Source: Spirogloea muscicola
Lineage: Eukaryota; Streptophyta; Zygnematophyceae; Spirogloeales; Spirogloeaceae
Reading direction: 5' to 3'
DNA length: 64,000 nt
NCBI GenBank assembly: GCA_009602725.1
Contig: WELB01000132.1
Coordinates: 120,395 to 184,394, forward strand
The position numbers and the translations under genes are program-made. Each line of letters begins with the position of its first letter. Positions within the stretch are counted from its first letter, which is position 1. The notes beneath the pieces were generated by a model. The model made no database searches. It was given only the letters and a program-made list of their open reading frames with translations, and was not told the origin of the DNA. Shown in pieces: positions 1 through 11,115 of this stretch.

Positions 1-1395
1 CTGGAGGGAGACGGACAAGCGCATACGATACACCTGAGCCCACGAGCCAGCGGCGTTGAAGTCAGCCGGCTCACCGCGCCTGCGGGACACAGCGCGCCGT
101 GCAAGCCTGGCCAACAGGTCGAGCCAGTGGGATCCGAGAGCCCCATGCACGTCCACAGCCAGGGGGACGAACTCGTCGGCAGCCGGGTGGTCGGCGTGTT
201 TGGCCGCCTTGCTGGGAAAAGCCAGCACCAAAGAAGGAACAAGGTACGAGAAGGGGCCAGGGGAAGCACAAAGAAGAACAAGCACAAGAAGAAGAAGTGG
301 CTCTCCCAATGGGGGCAAGGGCTGTGAGAAGCCAGCCCGAAAAATGGACAAGGTCCGAAGGAGCCGAAGAGCGCCGGCACCCGACTCAACTGATGGCAAC
401 ACAAGTCACGCAAGAGAGAAGGCGCGGCACCGATGACGGGGAGAGACGGCGCGCGGAGCGCATGAAACAAAAGGGAGGCCAACCCAAGCCAATACATTTT
501 TCAGGCAGAACCTAGTGCAGGATAAACAAGGCTACATAAAAGGGGAAGGGCTCGCCCATTGAGGATAGGGGCTGGAAAAGCCAGCCCAAAACAGAAGGAA
601 CAAAGTACGAGAAGGGGGCCAGGGGAAGCGCTAAGAAAACCAAGCACAATATGAAACAAAGCAGCTACGAAGCACTCAGTAACCCCTGCTAAGCAGCCTT
701 AGGTCAGAGAAGCTGGGCTACATAAAACGGAGCCCAGGGAAGGAAATGGAGTGTGTACTGAGCGATGGAGGGCCTGAGTAGAAGAAGTGGCTCTCTCAAT
801 GAGGGCAAGGGCTGTAAGAACCCAGCCAAAACAGAATTGACAAGGTTCGAAGGGGCCAAACTACGAAGGGGCCAGAGGCGCTAGCTCTAAACTAGGGAAG
901 GATGAATCTCTCATTAACAACTGTAAGAACCCAGCCAAAAAAGAATTGACAAGGTTTGAAGGGGCCAAACTACGAAGGGGCCAGAGGCGCTAGCTCTAAA
1001 CTAGGGAAGGTTGAATCTCTCAATAAACAACGAGTGAGGAAGTGAGTGGCCAAGTTCAGAGGCGGGCACGTAAGGGAAGGGAGGCCAAGCCGAGCCAGCA
1101 GAAATTAAATGCGGCTGCTGATATTGAAAGAGCGGCTGTTAAAGCCAGCTAGATGCATACAGGTGTTCTTGACGGAGCCAGCAGAGGCGAGAAAGAAGAA
1201 GAAGTGGCTCTCCCAATGGGGGCAAGGGCTGTGAGAAGCCAGCGCGAAAAGAATAGATAAGGTTCGAAGGGGCCAGCTTACGAGCAAAGCAGCGACTGCG
1301 GGGCCTAACGACGGTGAGTCATGTCCATTCTTTGGGCTGGCCTCTCCCAGCCACCAGTTAATCTGGCCGCGCTTGCTTTCGGTGAGGCGACAAGC
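1..1395. repeat. Repeat-dense block, dispersed family modules A, B and C
   Basis: No gene is recognised here. The block holds several copies of a dispersed family. Module A (CCAATGGGGGCAAGGGCTGT, then AGAAGCCAGCCCG and GAATTGACAAGGTTCGAAGG) is seen near 291-370 and 1195-1290, with diverged copies near 545-600 and 781-890. Part of the third copy is repeated in direct orientation (about 811-920 against 921-1030). Module C (GGAGGCCAA..CAAGCCAATA) lies near 465-515. Module B is inverted near 1327-1380. The segment near 1110-1180 recurs near 63838-63915 at the other end of the window. Confidence 0.8.
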
Positions 1396-2029
1396 TAGGT
1401 GGCGCGGGTCGCACATGGACACCCACGGTTGCCTAACGTGGAGACGCCCAACCGTTGGCACGCCCCCCCCCTGGTCAGTCAACCCCGTCCCCGCCCCCTT
1501 GCGCCCCGCGCGGGGCCCCGGCCGGCGCAGGCCGGGCAGCGCGCTCCCCGGCGACGCAGCTGACGGCGCGCCGCGCTGCCCAGCCGCATGCCCTGTACGG
1601 GGCGAGCGTGCGGCTGCCCAGCATCCGTCAGCTCACTGGCTAGTACGGCTGCCTGCCCCTTGCGCGCCCGCTGTAAGTCAGCACTGCTGGCAGGTCCCGC
1701 CGGCTTCTGAAGCTCGCGGGGCGAGTCAATCTACCTTCCCGCTTTGTCTACTCGATACCAGCATTCGCGTAGGCCACACTTGGCTGTATGGTGCTTGCCC
1801 GAGTCTGAGTGTGATTCAACTGCTTGGACGTTGTGGCGAGTGTGTCCTGCATATCTGTAGGCCGCCGACCTGGATTTCAGGTCGGCGGCCTGAAATTCAG
1901 GTGGCTATCATCATCGTCGTCCGAGCGGACGGTAGCTTACCTCATGCGCACTGTCGTGTCAATGATATGATCGTGCTTCATGACATGGCTGATTGTGGTT
2001 GTGTGTATCCCCGCTTGTAGAGCTCTGCA
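1396..2029. other. Upstream region of the alpha-galactosidase gene
   Basis: GC-rich DNA followed by a more neutral stretch leading to the ATG at 2030. Open frames occur but none resembles a known protein or shows exon-like structure. It must contain the promoter and 5' untranslated region of the downstream gene; no clear TATA box was seen. A perfect hairpin lies at 1859-1891 and is listed separately. Confidence 0.5.
1859..1891. repeat. Perfect 14-bp inverted repeat (hairpin)
   Basis: Arms AGGCCGCCGACCTG (1859-1872) and its exact reverse complement (1878-1891) flank a 5-base loop, GATTT. It is one of four such perfect hairpins in the window, about 140 bases upstream of the alpha-galactosidase start codon. 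Confidence 0.85.
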
Positions 2030-5000
2030 ATGGCATTTTGGAGACGGTTCGCAGCCGTGCTACTCCTGCTGGCGTGGCCATCAGCTATGGCAGAGGCCGT
2101 GACCTATAAAGATTTCTCACATGACCAACTCAAGCCTTTCCATCCAAGCTTGTCATCTAAGGAACAGCTTGGCCGCCCAGTACAGAAAAGGGGACTTGCT
2201 GCAGCTCCCAACCTTGACAATGGCCTCGGACGGACTCCTCAGATGGGGTAAGTAAGTACGATTGGAGTAGCTTGGCTTAGATGTGATCGATCTCTGTAGG
2301 CGAATGACATATCTGATTCTGGTACAATCATCAGGTTTGTTGTCTACTTTACCATTCCAATGTACTTTTGGCAGGTCCGCGCATTTGGAATTCTGCCTTC
2401 AGCTCATTGATCGCTCATACTTAGATGTAATTATAATGGATTATAATATCTATATCCTTTGCAGTTGGAACAGCTGGAACCGCTTTCATTGCGAGATCAA
2501 TGAGACCTTGATCATGGAGACAGGTGCACTTTGGAGTTCATCACCACAAAGCTCTTCATTGCATCCTCAGTGGTACCTCTCCTTGCTCTCAAAGCAGCAG
2601 CCCTTTTGATACTTCCCTCATGTCTTTCAGCTGACGCACTTGTCTCGACTGGCCTTGCTGCCCTGGGATATGAGTATGTCAACATTGGTAAGTAGTCCAA
2701 TCTGAGTCCTCAAATCCTCCAATTCCTCATGTCATTGTGCTAGTCCTGTCATGAATCCTGAATCAAATATGTGAAGGTTGCAGCAGTGTCCTTTCGCGTT
2801 CTCTTGTCTGCCATAGTGCCACGAGGAATGGCAACATGTTTTGATATACTGTACATCATGCTGGGCATCTCATACATTGATTACTGAATCAGCTGCTTAC
2901 AGTTGTTTTGTTATGTTTTTCTTCAATCAACAGATGACTGCTGGGCTGCTTTGTCACGAGATCCAAAGGTTGGTACCATTGCAGTGGAAAGGGGGTTACC
3001 TTGCAAGTCCATGCTGCAATTCAAGTGCAGATGCTGAATTACCACTTTCCTACACAGTCTACTGCCAGAAGTGCTCACACACAAGGAGCCAAATTCTAAT
3101 TGTTGTGGGGCATTTATTGGTGGATATAGGGTAACCTCTTGGCAAGGCCTCTCACATTCCCATCAGGAGTCAAGGTCCTTGCAGATTATGTGCACAGCCT
3201 TGGTTTGAAGCTGGGCATCTATTCTGATGCAGGGTATGTAACACCAAGGCCTACCAAACCTTTGAGTTCCTTCGAGTCATTTGGAAAGAGTTGGTACCTA
3301 ATTGGAACTAGTTGGTACTAATTGGTAACTAAATTCAATAGGTGGGTAGATGCATGATCTGAAACGCTTTGCACTGTTGCTGGAGGATTCCTCATCTTGA
3401 TTCTGCTTTTCCGTTATCCAAATTGTGATATGGGCATGTTCTTTTTGGTTGTCATGTCGTGCAACTGTCCGTGAAGAGGTTGTGATTGGAATGCGTTTTT
3501 CCGCACTTTACCAGATGCGAACAGCTTGTGTCTTTTCGTGAAATATTTTTGAGTTGGACTTTACTGAATCTGTCCGTGTATTGCTTCACCAGGTTTCTGA
3601 CCTGCGCAGGGCAGCCTGGGTCTCTCACTTATGAACGTCAAGATGCTCAGACATTTGCATCATGGGTATGTATGCTTGCTCAGATGTACAATGTTTGCTA
3701 GTAAGCTGCACTGGAAGCTACCTTGAGCATCTGTCGGACCTTCAAGGGTTGGCTGGACTCATGCTGAGGTGTGGTTGATGATTGCAGATATATACCTACG
3801 AAAGACATACTCACACTTGTGAAAGCTAACTTGTAGAAGCCGCAAGAGTGTCATAGGAAAATGCTTGCGTTGGTCTGGCAAGTGCATGCTGGCGGGTCGC
3901 TACACAACTCCCAGGCTCTCACAGAGGACTGTCTCCGCAGGATGTAGATTATCTTAAGTATGACAACTGCTACACAGACCTCAGCAAACCAGAGAAGCGG
4001 TATGCATCGGCTCTTCTGAGAATCTTTCAGAGAATAGCAAACCCTTTTCTGGCCTTGATTGGGGGGTGCCTTTGTCCTTCACAACTAGTCGTTTGGCTTG
4101 ACAAGCTTCGAGCAGAAAGCAACTGCTGAATGCACAAATCTGACATCACCTTGCTTGAACAGGTACCCAAGAATGCGGGATGCGCTCAATGCTACTGGAC
4201 GCCAGATTTTCTTCTCACTTTGTGAATGGTGAGCGGGTGCGTAATGTTGCAAATTTCTCCATAGATACTTTGAGGAAATGACAGATTCATTAGTAAGGAA
4301 GCCGTTCAATTGTGCAAGTGCATGTTACACAGGGGTGTGGATTCCCCGGCTCTATGGGGTCGCAAGGTCGGGAACAGCTGGCGGACCACGCTTGACATCT
4401 ACGATTCCTGGTCAAGGTAGCATCTCTGGAAGTTGTGCTGGCACGTACTCTTCATTGCCTGTTGCCTGAATTCAACACTGCCTTTCTATCTGTTAAGATG
4501 CACTGTGGTTGAGGTTCACTGCCATGCCCATAGCATGCACTAGGCTTTCTCACTAGGCTTTCTCAGGCTGTTTCCCTGGCCCTTGGTTACAGAATTGTGG
4601 ATCTTGCAAACCAGAACAATGCATGGGCAGCATATGCGGGTCCAGGGGGGTGGAATGGTCAGAGCAGGCTCTCAATCCACCTGCAACTTTGTCGAGTGAC
4701 ATGTTGCACTACCTGGACATCGTGGCAAAGCAATCCAAGTTTGTTGCATATGGTGTAAGAGTGTCTCTGTTGGCTACACAGACCCTGACATGCTCGAAGT
4801 TGGCAACGGAAACATGACAAATGCGGAGTATCGTTCGCACTTCAGCATATGGGCTATTATGAAGGTTGTCATTATGCCCATAGCAGCCCTTCTGCAGATC
4901 CGTTGCTAAACAGCTTGCTTACAGTTTGCTGGCAATACTTTTTCCAGCCGACAGTGGAGTTCAGAGCCCGTAGTAGACGAGTGTAAAGCATCTATCACTG

Positions 5001-6101
5001 GGCTGGCCTGCAGATTAGTTAAATGCTGCTCTGAAGAATCTGGCTTTCCAAGGGGCAGTGGCTCTGAAGTAGGAGGATGCCAAGAGTACTTGACTCACCT
5101 GAGTTGATGGTGGCTGTGATGTACAACAGGCCCCTCTCATCATTGGCAATGACGTCCGAAATATGACGGAGGAAACATTCACCATCCTTTCCAATAGCGA
5201 GGTCATCGCTGTCAATCAAGGTAATCAATCTCAGCGGTACATGTATTACTCCCTTGCTCTGCAGCTGAAGTCTTTCCACTTCAGAGCACCTCTTCTATGA
5301 CTGGCTTCTTGCTGTGCAAAGAGAAGCTCTGGGATGTCTGACATTTGGAGTTGCGCAGACCCTTTAGGAGTACAAGGGAGAAAAGTACGGCAACTCAAGG
5401 GGCTTGAGGTTTGCTTGTCCTTCTAGCTTGTGCTTCTTTTCAGCTCTTAATGACTATACCTGTGATATTGCACTGTCGCTGGCCGCCTCATACCTCGGGA
5501 AAGTTGTCCGCTCAACAGCAGCACTGCTTATGGTCACACACAAATGGTCAATGTTGCAAACTTGTGCAGTCTATTCACATTAGTTGCAATTGTGAAGCTT
5601 GGGCGTTTTGGCTTTAGCTGACCCTGAAGCAGTCGCGGTGGCATTGCCTGACCATAGCAGTCCTGCATGGCAGGTTTGGGCAGGACCTCTTTCTGGAAAC
5701 AGAGTAGTAATTGCTCTGTGGAATAAGACTCCCATGGAGAGCCTTATCACGGCCAGGTGGAAGGACATTGGCTTGCCTTCGGTTGCTGTTGCAACCGCCC
5801 GGGATCTTTGGCAAGTACGGACTTCTGGCTAGATCTCAGCTCCTAATCACGTGGTAGAGCAGTTGCTGTGTGACCTCTATGTAAGAGCCTACTTGTCTTG
5901 TAGTGGCTGGATATTGCTAGCGTGTGCCAGATTCAAGTTGCTCAAAGCGTATGCAATAGTCAGGGATATCTTGAGTGACACATCAAATTGCTTCACATGC
6001 AGCACCAGAACTTGCAAGGAGTTTACCGGACTTCATTGACAATAATGGTGCCATCTCATGATGTGGCAATGGTTGTTCTGAATGTGACAATTGGAAGCTA
6101 G
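2030..6101 (+). CDS. Alpha-galactosidase, glycoside hydrolase family 27, 15 exons
   Basis: Predicted 427-residue secreted or vacuolar enzyme that removes terminal alpha-1,6-linked galactose from galacto-oligosaccharides, galactomannan or glycolipids. Exons: 2030-2247, 2465-2523, 2631-2687, 2934-2968, 3130-3233, 3593-3665, 3941-3999, 4163-4228, 4333-4416, 4593-4657, 4782-4864, 5130-5220, 5359-5408, 5674-5814, 6003-6101. Their sum is 1284 bases, exactly 428 codons, and all introns are GT-AG. Residues 1-22 form a signal peptide (a hydrophobic run after FWRR). The family motifs follow in order: [26 protein letters not shown] with the nucleophile Asp near residue 190, FSLCEWG, and SWRTTLDI with the acid/base Asp near 245. 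A C-terminal beta domain ends in [10 protein letters not shown]. The length is usual for GH27 and no disruption was seen. The last exon was found only by the family's C-terminal pattern. Confidence 0.95.
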
Positions 6102-7224
6102 ATCTGGAAACCTCGCCATGTGAAGTGCAATTATTTTCCATTTTTCCAATTTTCTCCCAATCCTGCCCTTCAGGGAGAGCGTGTCATTGTAGCAAATGAC
6201 TGTCTTGTTGTCACCCTCATATTGTTTTAACTTTCAGTCTCATACCACGTCCTGGAGTTAGTAGCAGCACGGCTCCACTGGCAAGAGAAAACCAAGTCCG
6301 AGATCCATTCTACATACCATGTCCTTGCAGAGCAACACAGGAGCAAGACCAGGCTGTAGCTTTGTTAGAGGTCAATGAAGTCGGAGTACTGCTCACTCAT
6401 GCCGTAAGCCTGCTGATATCAAGCGTCTCCAGTTGCTGACTATTATATGGTGCCACTGATTGACTAGGGACCTTGGATGTTGGGTCTATGAGCTCCTCCA
6501 GGGCTACGGTCTACATTTCTGTCGCCGTCCCCTCCCTTGCACGCCTTGGCTACTTGGTGCACACTGACAAGAGGGCCCTGTAAACAAGAAGAGACCGCTA
6601 TCTCCATAAGCTCAAAGACCGTGTCTCAAGCCATTGGCGCCTGGATTTCGATTTGAGGCTCAGCTGAAGCGAGTTGAGGCAAGCGCTGGCCTTCTGCTGC
6701 ATCAAGTCCACGCTGTGTCGGTGTGTCGGTGCTGTGACTCGGTGTCGGTGTCATTGCTTGGCTTGTGCATCGTGCTGCTAGTTGGTTATTATCCTTGCAG
6801 ATACTTCTGCTGGAGCCCCTAGCTAGTCTGACCTATAACCCACAGCCAGAGCCGGGCCCAGTTGTTGTCAACACAGGAAAATCATTTAGAGGCATGAGGC
6901 TGTGTTCGACCTGAGACCGCCATACTTCCAGATATCAGACATGCAGTCACTGCGTCAAGCATATAGCCATGGGTTGTGCATACACTTCCTTGTTGACACC
7001 CTTCGTAGCTTCCACACATTCTACAACGTGCGAGAGGTCCAGGGCGGGGCAGGGTACGCATCCGACAGCCACTTGATAATTAGCTCTTGTGGTCATGGAA
7101 AGGTATAGTGTCAACTGACTAGTTTCCAGTGGTGAGCATCTAGTTGGGGCTCGCTGTACTGGCCCCCGAATGCAGGCAAGCAGGGCAGGGTTCCCCTTCT
7201 TTCTTATTGCAATTCATTGGCGCA
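6102..7224. other. Downstream of alpha-galactosidase, no gene seen
   Basis: Contains the presumed 3' untranslated region followed by moderately AT-rich DNA. Only short open frames of 60-70 codons occur, with no recognisable motif. I see no RNA gene. Confidence 0.5.
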
Positions 7225-8095
7225 TGAAATTGAAAGGGAGGCCAATTCTGGCCTTACAAATGTCCTGTTAACTGGGTATTGAGCTGGCTAAGGGGGACAC
7301 TAAATATCCCCGAGTGAGCACATGCATATCTGACAAGCTATACTGAGGCGCCAAACCACCACCACGGAAGCCATTAGCCTGGGCTAATGCACGACCAGCA
7401 CGCTGGTGTATCGCGAGTGCCTGGGAGCGCTGTAGACTCAAAAATAGCCGCAGTCTAAAGCCTTGCGGGACGTTAGAATCCCCTAAGCTACCCGCCCAAC
7501 TACGTCGGCGGGCATCGACATGCAGTGCCAGGCGATGGAGGAGGGAAGACCACTTCGTTCCGTAGCCGCCGTAGATGTCCATGGCGCATGGGAAGAAGTA
7601 GTCGCCCCGGGGGTGGTCATTGGGAGTGTGTCACATCTTCGGATAGAGCGCTGACTAACGGCCTGACGCATCCATACAGGTAGGAGTGAGGGTCTAAGGA
7701 GTGATCGAGGCCTTGCCTTCTATGCTTGGCTGGACCCTTGGCAGGTGATTCAAACAGTCGGGCACTGGCATCAAATACCCGGAAAATTAGCGCCTCCATT
7801 CTCCAGCTCTGCTGAGATGACTATCTTTGCTGTTCAGCACGCCGTGGTAGACGGGCCGGTAGCTCGGGGCATATTAGCGCCCCGCAAGCATTAGTTGCTT
7901 TCTACAGAATGCGGCTCTCGCTTGGTTTGCAGCGTTCCGAGGCTCTAGCCGTACATCATCGTACTGGGCGCGCACTGAGCCTGACCACTCGTTTGCGTTG
8001 TGCTCCGACTCCCTATATTAGTCTGACGAGTATGTGTGTGCTCACTTGTAAGTATCAGAGTCCCCAGTCAGATGTGCTTAATTATCCGTGACCTT
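7225..8095. repeat. Fold-back element: about 380-bp repeat D plus a diverged inverted copy
   Basis: The left part (about 7225-7625) opens with GGGAGGCCAATTCTGGCC and contains CTAAGGGGGACACTAAATAT, CGCGAGTGCCTGGGAGCG and CCCCGGGGGTGGTCATTG. The right part (about 7835-8075) is a diverged inverted relative, recognisable by order (GTGTGCTCACTTGTAAG, then CCCCAGTCAG). The same repeat D occurs inverted near 9917-10275 and direct near 10735-11110. No transposase is present, so it is non-autonomous or of unknown class. 7625-7835 is unique spacer. Confidence 0.7.
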
Positions 8096-8819
8096 AGCCC
8101 CTTCTCATTTTCCATCATTCTTAAAACGAACAGTATACTGGCTTGCTTTTCACTTACCTTTCATGTCATGCGCACCGCAGACTTACTCTCTGTTTCAGGC
8201 CATTGTGAAAGTGTGCACACGGGCAAACTGATGCCGAAATCTTGTTGCAGCCCATCTAGCTTGCATGATCGTTTGGCTGCCTCGAGCCAGACGCCACGCC
8301 ACGCAAGCAGTTGCCTCATTCACCCGTCAACCCGCTCGCTCACTGTTACCTTAGCCCCTCTAGCACAGGGCTTCACTTTGTGTAATCTTTGCACTCGCTC
8401 TTGCCTGAACAGTGTATTGGCTCAATTTGGCCGCCCTTTAATTTCAAGCGCACCACGCGCCTTCTCCTCATCAACCACCCCGTAAGGACCTACCACTTTT
8501 CACCTACCGCGGGCCCGGATGCCCTGCTGTTCGGATGTGCCTTTTCATTACAGAATGGCCCTCCCTGGCACATTCCTTGCATCTTCGTGCTGGGCGTGCC
8601 CTGGCTGCCGCCGCTAAGCATAGGCGGGGCGACTCCTTTCTGCTGCCAATCTTTCCAAGTTGCGGCTGCTGCCCAGGGGCTACTGAGCAGACACCCTTAA
8701 TGGTCTCTACGCCTTTCCCCGGCTTTCAGACCTGTTCGTTCTCTTGTCGGCTGGCTTAGACAGCCCTCGCCTGGAAGAGCTGCTTCGTCTACTCGGAAGT
8801 AAGCTCATCCTGAGGGGGC
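8096..8819 (-). repeat. Module C repeat (reverse orientation) and flanks
   Basis: The stretch near 8335-8480 carries the module C signature in reverse orientation: a CCTTAG..AGGGCTTC lead-in, then TTGCCTGAACAGTGTATTGG, then a CGCACCACGCGCC end. Matching segments occur near 18310-18450 and 50105-50210. The remainder to 8819 is CT-rich, repeat-like sequence with no recognisable protein. Confidence 0.65.
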
Positions 8820-9916
8820 TAAGCTTTGAGAAGCCAGCCTGGCAAGAATGGACAAGGTCCAAAGGGCCGGAAAGCGCAGGGGCACACATCCAAGCAAGTA
8901 CCACAAAGGATGGTCACGCAGTACACCCTACCGCAAGTCAAAAAGACTAGCCGCCGGATAGTAATGGCTCTCCCACTGGGGGCAAGGGCTGTGAAAGCCA
9001 GCCCGAAAAGAATTGACAAAGGTCCGAAGGGGCCAAATGACGGAGGGGCCTAAAGCGCTATGTCAGAACGGGTGTAGGATGGACCACTCAGTAGCTACTG
9101 AGTGAGGAGCCTCAGACTCGAAAAGACAAGCAAGCGCGGCCAGATTAAGTGGTGGCTGGGAGAGGCCAGCCCAAAGAAGAAGAAGTGGCTCTCCCAATGG
9201 GGGCAAGGGCTGTGAGAAGCCAGCCCGAAAAGCCCAAAGGAATGGACAAGGTCTGAAGGAGCCGGAGTGCTAAGGACTGAGACAGCAGCAAGCGAAAATA
9301 GCAGTCCCACTGACGTACCACCCTCGCCCTTTTTTGCAAGAGCTGTTTTGCGGCCCACAACAACCGCCTCGTGTCGGTGGCACAGCACGGGCCGCGAGCT
9401 GCGTGAAAGAGAGACAGAACGCGCGGTGCGCATGAAATGGAAGTGTGGCCAAGCCAATGCTTCCAAGCCAATGCATTGCTCAGGCAAAAGCTGAAGTGGG
9501 GCTACAGGAAGCGAAGCAGTTGGAAGCAGAAGAAAGTGCTCGCCCATAGAGAAGCACGAAGATAGAAAGAAGAGGGGCTGGCAAAGCCAGCCCAAAAAGA
9601 ATGGACAATGTCCAAAGCCAAAGGAAAAAGGTGCCGAAAAGGACTACACTAACAAAACAGGAGACGATGCAGTTGGAAGCAAGTGGAAAGCAGTTGCCGG
9701 GCGGGCGGGGGCGAAGGAAAGTGCTCGCCCATAGAGAATAGGGCCGGGCGCGAGCGCCAGTGGGGCGGGTGCCGGCCAACCGCGGTACGGCCTGGGCGGG
9801 CCGGAGGCCGGCGGGCGGCCCGCGCAGGCCCCCCCCGAGTGCGGAGCGGGGCCCGAGGTGGGCGGCACTGACACCGCGCTTCACGACGGCGAGGCAGGAG
9901 CGACATACGAGGACCA
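8820..9916 (+). repeat. Cluster of modules A, B and C
   Basis: Module A copies lie near 8963-9055 and 9176-9235, with a diverged copy near 8822-8880. Module B begins near 9135, is interrupted by a module A segment at about 9170-9235, and then resumes. Module C lies near 9410-9500, with further diverged core copies near 9575-9620. 9690-9900 is a very GC-rich segment without a recognisable gene. Confidence 0.75.
9135..9290 (+). repeat. Module A nested inside module B with a short direct repeat
   Basis: The B core runs to GGCCAGCCCAAAG. A module A segment of roughly 55 bases follows, then CCCAAAGGAATGGACAAGG resumes B. The seven bases CCCAAAG flank the A segment on both sides, as a target-site duplication would. 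Because A and B share the CCAGCCC-AAAG core, homologous template switching could give the same structure. Confidence 0.65.
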
Positions 9917-11115
9917 CCCCCGAGTCGACCACTTCTTCCCGTGCGCCATGACATTAAGGGCGGCTACGGTATGAAAGTGGTCTTCTTCCCTCCTCCATCG
10001 CCTGGCATAGCTTGTCGATGCCCGCCGACGGGCGGGTAGCTTAGGAGCACTCTAGTGTCCGTCAAGCTCTAGTTGCTTGCTATAAAGTGCCGCTTTCGTC
10101 GATTCTGCAGCGCTCCCAGGCACTCGCGATACACCAGCATGCTGGGGGCGCACTAGGGTAGGCAAATGGCTTGCGTGGTGGTGCTCTGGCTCCTCAGCTT
10201 ACCTTGTCGGGTATGTATCTGCTCACTCGTGGTAATAGAGAACCCCCTTAGCCAGCTTAGTGCCTCGTTACCAGGACCTTGTAAGGCTCGGATTGGCCTT
10301 TTAATTCGTGCGAACCGCACGCCTTTCTTCTTGACGGGGGACTCGCAGGCGCCAAGGCCGTGGGACTCGGACTCTCATGTGGACCCTCCGACTCTCGGGC
10401 TGGCCGGCCTTTCGCAGCTAACGCCCCCTTGAGAAGAGCTTCTTCACCCGGACCTCGTTCATTCTTCTGGGCCTGACCAGCCATTGCCTTACGGATTTTC
10501 TTTTATTACTTTTTCTTGGAGGCCAATCGCAGCCACCCCCCTCTACTGGAAGAGTCTGTCTTGTACGTTGGAAGAGCTGTTTTTCCTAGGCTTGCCCTCT
10601 CTCAGCCATCGCGTCCTACTGGGGCTTCCCAGTTGTGAGCTCTCAGCAGGAGGCGGTGGCTGTCAGAAGCCGGCCGGAGAGAAGGCGTGCGGTGCGCATG
10701 AGATTAAAAGGCTAGAATCGGGAGGCCAATTCTAGCCTTACAAATGTCCTGTTTACGGGGTAATGAGCTCGCTAAGGGGGACTTTAATATCCCCGAGTGA
10801 GCACAATCTGACAAGCTAAGCTGAGGAGCCAGACCACCACCATGGTAGCCATTAGCCTAGGCTAATGCAAGCCCAGCACGCTGGTGTATCGCGAGTGCCT
10901 GGGAGCGCTGTAGACTCAAAAATAGCCGCGTTCTGTAGCATGCAACGATGGCTTGCGGGACGCTAGAATGCCCTAAGCTACCAGCCCGCCTACATCGGCG
11001 GGCATCGACAGGCAGTGCCAGGCGATGGAGGGAAGACCACTTCGTTTTGTAGCCGCCGTATATGTCCATGGCGCATGGGAAGAAGTGGTCGCCCCGGGGG
11101 TGGTCATCATAGTGC
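9917..11115. repeat. Fold-back pair of repeat D (inverted, then direct)
   Basis: Repeat D is present inverted at about 9917-10275 and direct at about 10735-11110, with a 460-base spacer. Shared landmarks on opposite strands include the GACCACCCCC end, the CGCTCCCAGGCACTCGCGAT segment and the CTCACTCG..CCCCCTTAGC segment. Divergence between the arms is visible, so the pair is not recent. A module C end (GGTGCGCATGAGATTAAAAG) lies at the left border of the direct copy. Confidence 0.75.

Noticed and set aside
8389-9595. Recurrent peptide LPEQCIG..WPPF in open frames at several places
   Set aside because: It comes from translation of repeat module C. The frame is not maintained between copies, so it is not a protein family.
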